Source: Isoperla grammatica (Eukaryota; Arthropoda; Insecta; Plecoptera; Perlodidae). Taken from it: a DNA stretch of 64,000 nucleotides. Made by a program: the position numbers and the translations under genes. Numbering within the stretch: position 1 is the first letter of the stretch; each line of letters begins with the position of its first letter. Positions 58,544 to 64,000 of this stretch are shown piece after piece. The stretch lies in NCBI GenBank assembly GCA_945910005.1, contig OX246746.1, positions 26,807,075 to 26,871,074 of the forward strand. Reading direction: 5' to 3'. The notes below the pieces were generated by a model. It worked only from the letters and a program-made list of their open reading frames with translations. It had not been told where the DNA came from and did no database searches.

Positions 58544-60254
58544 CTGGCCCGACTTTAGAAGTTCATGCTTTCAAATAGTCCAGTCCAACAGTACAAACTT
58601 CATTTTCCACTTCTCTTGCTCCTACCATTCACTTGTAACAGGACAATTAGGGATAATTTACGACCTTCGGTTGGTTACCTCGAAATTTCTAACACGGCGA
58701 GTGTGCGTAATGAGACTTGTGCACTCTTCTAGGCGCAAGACTGCCGTTACGAATGAGGTGTGGAAACAACTATGAATCTGTTGGTTTACGTAGAACGAGT
58801 GTGCATGAAAGAGGCAGAAGAATAAGAAAACAGTAATCGACACGATTTGACACAGCACGGTGATCATGCAACTATACACATCGAGAAGATGTGTGAAGCT
58901 TTACAATTATAAATGAAAGGAGAAGAAATAAAATATGATTGGCATTAAATAAATAAATACACGTTATAATAATTAGACGATCGGTAATGAAGCGAGCGAA
59001 GCGAGCGTCTCCACTAGACTCTTATGGCACTACGTTCTGTTTTTTTTTTTTTCTGTCGATAGCGGTCGAACGGAAAGTCCGATCAACTTGAAATTTAGAC
59101 CATTCACAAGCCTCGATGTGGATTGAAGGTGTATAGTTTTGAGGCAAAATCGTTCGAAAAGTTACGAAGTTACACCATAGTTCCTGCAGAAAATTTTTCT
59201 GAAACAAAATGGCGGCAAAATGTGAGATAGCCATATTTTTTTAAAGCTTTTTCCGGTAACGAATATGTTTATTTTATGGCGATCTGATAAATATTGGCAA
59301 AGTGACACAAAAGTTACTCGAAAATATATTTCTGAAACACAGTAACAGCGAAATGTGAGGTAGCTATCTTATAGTTAATTGTTGTCCGGTCACGAATATA
59401 CTAATGTAAACGCAATCGGATACGTATTAGAGGCAGAAATTACATTTCAAATGCTGTCAATAACTGTTAGTAACGGTGGTGGACCGCGGCGAAAACACTA
59501 GACAGAATGACAACGAAAATTCTTAGCAGCGCACATTGCACTGCATTCAACAATATCAGGAAGTATAATAGCTATGGAAATTAGAAACATTTTTGTAATG
59601 CGCATTCTTGAATTGTTGTTAATTGTTGTTTTTATTAGCTTTGAGATCTTTTCGCCAGAACGTTCGTAGATATGGACGCGCTCGCTTATCAACGCGTCAA
59701 ACAGCGTTTTCCTAGTGGTAAAATACAACGCCCTATAAATAATCTTACAGCACAAGATTATCGTTTATTTAGTTAATTTATATCTTATTTACGAACTTTT
59801 AACGCATAGTAGACATTATACCGTAAGCATAATTAAATAAATATTACAAATAGGTGTTGTGGTTTACTCTCATACTATAATTCCGTCCAGTTAAATTATG
59901 AAGAACGGAAATAATTGAAAATACACTTATTTCAACCGTTTAGTTGTAATTTGAATCGCAGGACATAAAACGTAAGTGTACACGAGGGAAAAAACTCGAA
60001 AAAGATAAACTTATAACGTACCGGTAGCGTTAATTTCCTTACACAGTGAATGTAACTATAAGACTTTAATGAAATTGACCTATATCGTGGAGTGCAGTGT
60101 TATGTCTGTGGAGAATATGAAATTACCTACCATAAACAGTTAACCATTAAATTGCACATGCGCTCTTGTAGTCTAAGCTTGAACAAGTAATGATGGACAG
60201 AGATTCTAATCCATAGGCAAAACATGTGGTTACCTCATGAGCAAACCGGCCGTG
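58544..60254. other. Gene-free stretch with an old 132-bp duplication
   Basis: GCGAGCGAAGCGAGCG at 58991-59006 is a short direct repeat. At 59187-59425 two diverged copies at 132-bp spacing share TTTCTGAAACA, AATGTGAGRTAGC and TCCGGTMACGAATAT. Otherwise nothing recognised. Confidence 0.5.
59187..59425 (+). repeat. Diverged tandem duplication, 132-bp spacing
   Basis: TTCTGAAACAAAATGGCGGC / TTCTGAAACACAGTAACAGC, then AAAATGTGAGATAGCC / GAAATGTGAGGTAGCT and TTCCGGTAACGAATAT / GTCCGGTCACGAATAT. Confidence 0.6.
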
Positions 60255-60262
60255 ATGCTATG

Positions 60263-60755
60263 CAGTGGCGTACGCAGGAATACATTTCGGGGGGGGGGCT
60301 GATGCAGAGGAAAATACATCCATAAACGAAGTCTTCCACCTGAAATATCCCCCCCCCCCCCTAGTGTTCCGCATAAGTTTTTTTTGTAAATACATATTTT
60401 TCGCATGGTTTGAAGTATTTTAGAAGGAGTTCAGCTGAAATGGATAATTTTACCCGGTTTTTAAGAAAATCATTGAATTTATTGCACTGATAGTATAAAT
60501 CTTACTTTATTAGAAGTAAGTTGGAATAGCAGTAAAATTATTTGCTTCTATGAACTTATAGAAGGAAATAATTTTACTGCTATTCCAACTACTGCTACTC
60601 CAACTCCAACATTGACAAATTTGATGCAACAAATGTTTACATTAATTTTTGCGGAAACCTACATATTTTGCAGAACATAGTTAAAACTTGTATTTCGGCG
60701 GGGGGGGGGGACTCCAGCCCCCCCATCACCCCCTCCTGGATGTGATACGGCACTA
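60263..60755. mobile_element. Non-autonomous hAT-type MITE with perfect 8-bp target duplication
   Basis: The left end is CAGTGGCGTACGCAGGAATA followed by ATTTCG and 10 G. The right end in reverse complement is TAGTGCCGTATCACATCCAG, then GAGGGGGTGATGGGGGGG and a second G run (60700-60710). Flanks ATGCTATG at 60255-60262 and 60756-60763 are identical, an 8-bp target duplication. The 493-bp interior is non-coding and contains a strong inverted repeat (GTTGGAATAGCAGTAAAATT near 60520 mirrored near 60570-60590) and a 13-base C run at 60349-60361. It shares the CAGTGGCGT terminus with the element at 52989. Confidence 0.9.
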
Positions 60756-60763
60756 ATGCTATG

Positions 60764-63001
60764 TTATGTTATCAGACTTGATAGTATTCACTTCGGTATG
60801 AATAGCTCGTAAAAACGTGAACTAATAACAGTGTTTTCGATATGAGAATGACGTAACTTGGTACATGCCCGTGAGCTGCGAGGCGAGGGTGCACGGAGCT
60901 ATAAACCATGTAATTACAGCTTCGTTCTATAACAAGGGATGCTCGATTGCAAAACAAAGGAAATTATCTGTATTAAACAAAACGCTTGGGTTTTTCCTTG
61001 TTCACGTTTTTGTTGTAGTTGTTTTTGTCTTGTTTTAGACATTGAGGATAGTAAGCAGAATAATTACAAGGTAAATATAATAGAATCACATAAAAATGTA
61101 ATCGAATTTAATGGAAACACTCTTTAATAAGTAATTAAATGTATTAAAATAAATTACAAATTAATATATTAAAGAGTTTTTAAACTTATTTCTATTAATT
61201 GACAGACTATGAACGTTATAATATATAGTCGAGATTATTGTGTTTAGAAAACCAAGCAACGGTGAAAGGAGAAAAGTGGAGTGATACTGAAAGAATGGTA
61301 TGAATGCGAGAAGAGCGTGTATAAATGTGCTTTTGGAAAAATAGTTTCCGGTTTTCAAATTTTGGACACAATTTTGTTTTTCAAATTTTTGAATGGTGTT
61401 AACTTTTGTTTTTGGTATTTTTTTTTTATAAGATACGTCAATGTTATAAAAAAGCATACTACACACTCACAGCTACATTATTTACTAAATAAACTTGATG
61501 TTTTGCAGGTCGTCGTCATGGTTACGCCTGTTGCATAAATAGGAGCCCGAGCCCAATAATGGGTAAAATTACAAAAAATACCTTAACTTAGATTTTGATC
61601 ATCGTAGAGAAATGTGAATGCCACGAGAAATTGGCTATACAACCCCGGAAAATTAAAAAATCTGTTCGTTAGGCCTATTTCCAAAAACCGTTTATAAATA
61701 TCTTTAAAAAAACGCAAATACTTGATAGGTTCATGAATCTGCACGATAACCGTAACAAACAAATTTCTCTTTCAAAATGATCAAAGTTTAATTGACAAGG
61801 CGAGCTATAGGGTTGGCCGTTCGACCGCTATCGACCACTGGTACGATTGCTGCTTCAGCTAACTGTATTTACAAATTGCTTTAAACTGGTAGATTATTTT
61901 AGACTAAAGAGATTAAAGCCGACCAGAGTATTCGCGCTGGGAATGTTTGCCCCACGTACGACCAAATCAATGAAAATCCATTATAATTATTACCAAATTG
62001 AAAATCAAAACCTCCTCATGTTAACGCTACCATTTTACCACATAAAAGAATATCCCTCATATTATTTATAGCTTCTCTTGGATCAAAGCGATTAAAACAA
62101 ACACAACCCCAATGGTGTTTAAATAAAGTTAACACATTCAACCAGTATACAGAGAGAAGAAAATAATTAACATTAACACCACTCTAATCTCTGTGCAATT
62201 AACGAACGCATTTCACACAATCATAATAATTTTTTAACTGCACAAATAAATACACAAATTGTATATATCCTTGTATGGAAAATTAAGCTTATCTATTGTA
62301 ACATTTGAACCACAAAACTCAACAGCCAGTCTGTTTGTTGTCGTTTAAGTCTTGAAAAATATAACGCTAATAAATTCTTAAGTATAGGACCAAATGTCAA
62401 AGGCTATCATAGCACATTAATAGTCAACACCAGTTGACCGCCAGCTCATACTATTTACTTACCATACTCCTCGACAGTGCTATAGCGTTTTGAAGTATAT
62501 ATTTAATGGTAAACTTTGATGAAGAAAATTTGCCACTTAGTTATGTCTATGTATGAAAAGATTATATAATATAATATTTTGTATGATTAATTGCTTTCAA
62601 TAAAATTATTAAAAACATATAATTTGCGATATAATACGTGATATGGAATCGTGTGTATCATCATTACCGCGTCAATGGTACCAACTACGGAACCAAAGTA
62701 CACTGCACACACATACACACATACACGTACAAGCGCACCAGACGATTAATTTACCACCCAGCGAGAACACGGAGAGATTGTAAGCGGACTGTGGTGCTGA
62801 CGCAATAGCCACAGCAGGGGGCTTAGCCTTAGATGACAACAACGAGAGGGAAGCAGCCCGCAGAGGGTTATTGGAAACTGTGGCAGATTTAGGTCATTTC
62901 GAGGGGTGGGGGTGGGAGGGATCAACATCTCGAAGTAGCCCGAGTTGCCTATGTACGTATGTCTAGCTGGTAGGCGCGTCCCCACCACGAAATGTCAAGG
63001 A
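60764..63001. other. Gene-free stretch
   Basis: Unique AT-rich sequence. TGTGGCAGATTTAGG..CATTTCGAGGGGTGGGGG near 62880-62915 resembles a worn hAT-MITE end, but a partner could not be fixed. Confidence 0.5.
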
Positions 63002-63012
63002 CCCCCCCCCCC
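63002..63012. repeat. Poly-C tract, 11 bases
   Basis: Uninterrupted C run followed by ATTTCG; the word CATTTCG next to a G run also occurs at the left end of the 60263 MITE. Confidence 0.85.
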
Positions 63013-64000
63013 ATTTCGAAACGTGCTATCAAAGATTACAATCTTTGGTGATATTCAAAGCAATTTCCCGCCAAGATATCCTCGCAGAGAAACTCGCCGC
63101 CACAGAAAATGATCTACTGAAAGACTATGGCTAGGGCACATTCCATATCGCCATGAGTTAAAAGTTAGTAGAAATGTAAAAATTTAGTGCTGTTAAACAA
63201 AATATTATGGATATCCATATTATAACAATTAAATATTTCACGTTCGTTCGATTCCATCAATAAAGTTGCAAACAATCAACGAAGAATATCACCAAATGGT
63301 TACAATACGAGTTGAGCATATGAGGTATAACACGCCACTGCTTCATATAGTAGAAGTAGCGACTGAGAAGCAAGAGGGTCTGGGTGGGTGGGGGGACGAC
63401 CAACCTATGGACGGGGAGTTTGGGGATCTCTCCACAACTTTTGTTTATCTTCAAGGTCAAATTCAGTGTTATCGCGGGTGAAATATTGGTCCCGGAATAC
63501 ACCACAATACGAGCAAACCTTACTCCTACTTCATGTAAAACAGACTTGAAAGAAATTAACCTGGGCAATAAAAAATCCTTCGGTATGTAGACATAGGTTA
63601 AAATATTGGTATTTAACATAATTTATGTGTCATTTCATACGTGAATAAAGACACTAAAGAAGATGATTACAAAAGTGGCTCATTTGAAAGTGAACGAGGT
63701 GTCGTCTAACGATGTCCAAGAAAAGAACTGGCTCTTGGACAACCCTTCTCCACCTTCGTTACCTCACCTCAGCACCTGCATGCCAACCATCCCTCTCCCT
63801 CTCCTTGTCAATTGCCATGAATTTATCGTTATGGTCCGTGCAATAATTGGCAGGCCCGTAACAGACCTCTTCAGGCATCGGAAAACAATTAGCTGATGTG
63901 GGCTAGAGACAAGAATTCCTGCGCCTGTCGATCGATCGTCGTCGACTCTCCCCAGTTCAATTCAAACATGTCACCACGCTGCCACGCCACTTATCTGCTT
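63013..64000. other. Gene-free stretch
   Basis: No gene, RNA or repeat boundary supported. The hairpin ATCAAAGATTACAATCTTTGGTGAT lies at about 63029-63053 (stem about 8 bp). The minus frame 63257-63619 (120 residues) shows no motif. Confidence 0.5.

Noticed and set aside
62880..63020. Possible third CAGTGGCG-type hAT MITE end (TGTGGCAGATTTAGG with G run)
   Set aside because: A partner terminus and 8-bp duplication could not be located.

Overview
The window reads as non-coding DNA from an animal nuclear genome, most likely a marine invertebrate. The evidence is: AT-rich sequence with stop codons dense in all frames; no open frame outside tandem repeats that looks like a gene; RNA-polymerase-III-type SINEs with tRNA-like and 5S-rRNA-like heads; hAT-type and Harbinger-like MITEs; many microsatellites; and frequent TAGGCCTA-type words. 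I cannot fix the phylum from sequence alone. Nothing looks bacterial, organellar or viral: no operons, no ribosome-binding-site/ORF pairs, no CRISPR array.

Layout. 1-6.2 kb: a two-copy 76-bp repeat (670-815), an 18-unit 52-bp satellite (1574-2531), a decayed non-LTR retrotransposon tail on the minus strand (3970-4315), a short kinase-like coding remnant with stop and polyA signal (5202-5454), and a 74-bp array (5640-6201) that shares a core motif with the 670-815 repeat. 6.2-22 kb: mostly unique sequence with SINE pieces (8.6, 12.7-13.1 kb), poly-G tracts, and two diverged relatives of a foldback family (18.3-18.9 kb). 22-25 kb: a 185-bp array, a 373-bp near-perfect palindrome and a complete-looking tRNA-derived SINE. 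25-33 kb: sparse, with a minus-strand tRNA-like SINE and a GC-rich patch (28.4-28.7 kb). 33-38.3 kb: three tandem arrays (25/26 bp, 106 bp, 233 bp). 38-52 kb: mostly unique, with a hAT-like MITE at 44 kb beside an inverted duplicate, a CCCATA array and a Harbinger-like MITE at 46.7 kb. 52-61 kb: another tRNA-type SINE, two hAT MITEs each with a perfect 8-bp target duplication (52,989 and 60,263), a 5S-rRNA-derived SINE, and a 589-bp foldback directly abutting it. 61-64 kb: nothing recognised.

The only traces of protein-coding sequence are the LINE tail and the kinase-like piece; I found no intact gene. The region is best described as a repeat-rich intergenic or intronic stretch. The most informative features are the transposon boundaries that can be fixed to the base, the two large hairpin-forming foldbacks, the six distinct minisatellite/satellite arrays (two with higher-order structure), and the unusual number of homopolymeric G/C runs of 10-23 bases.
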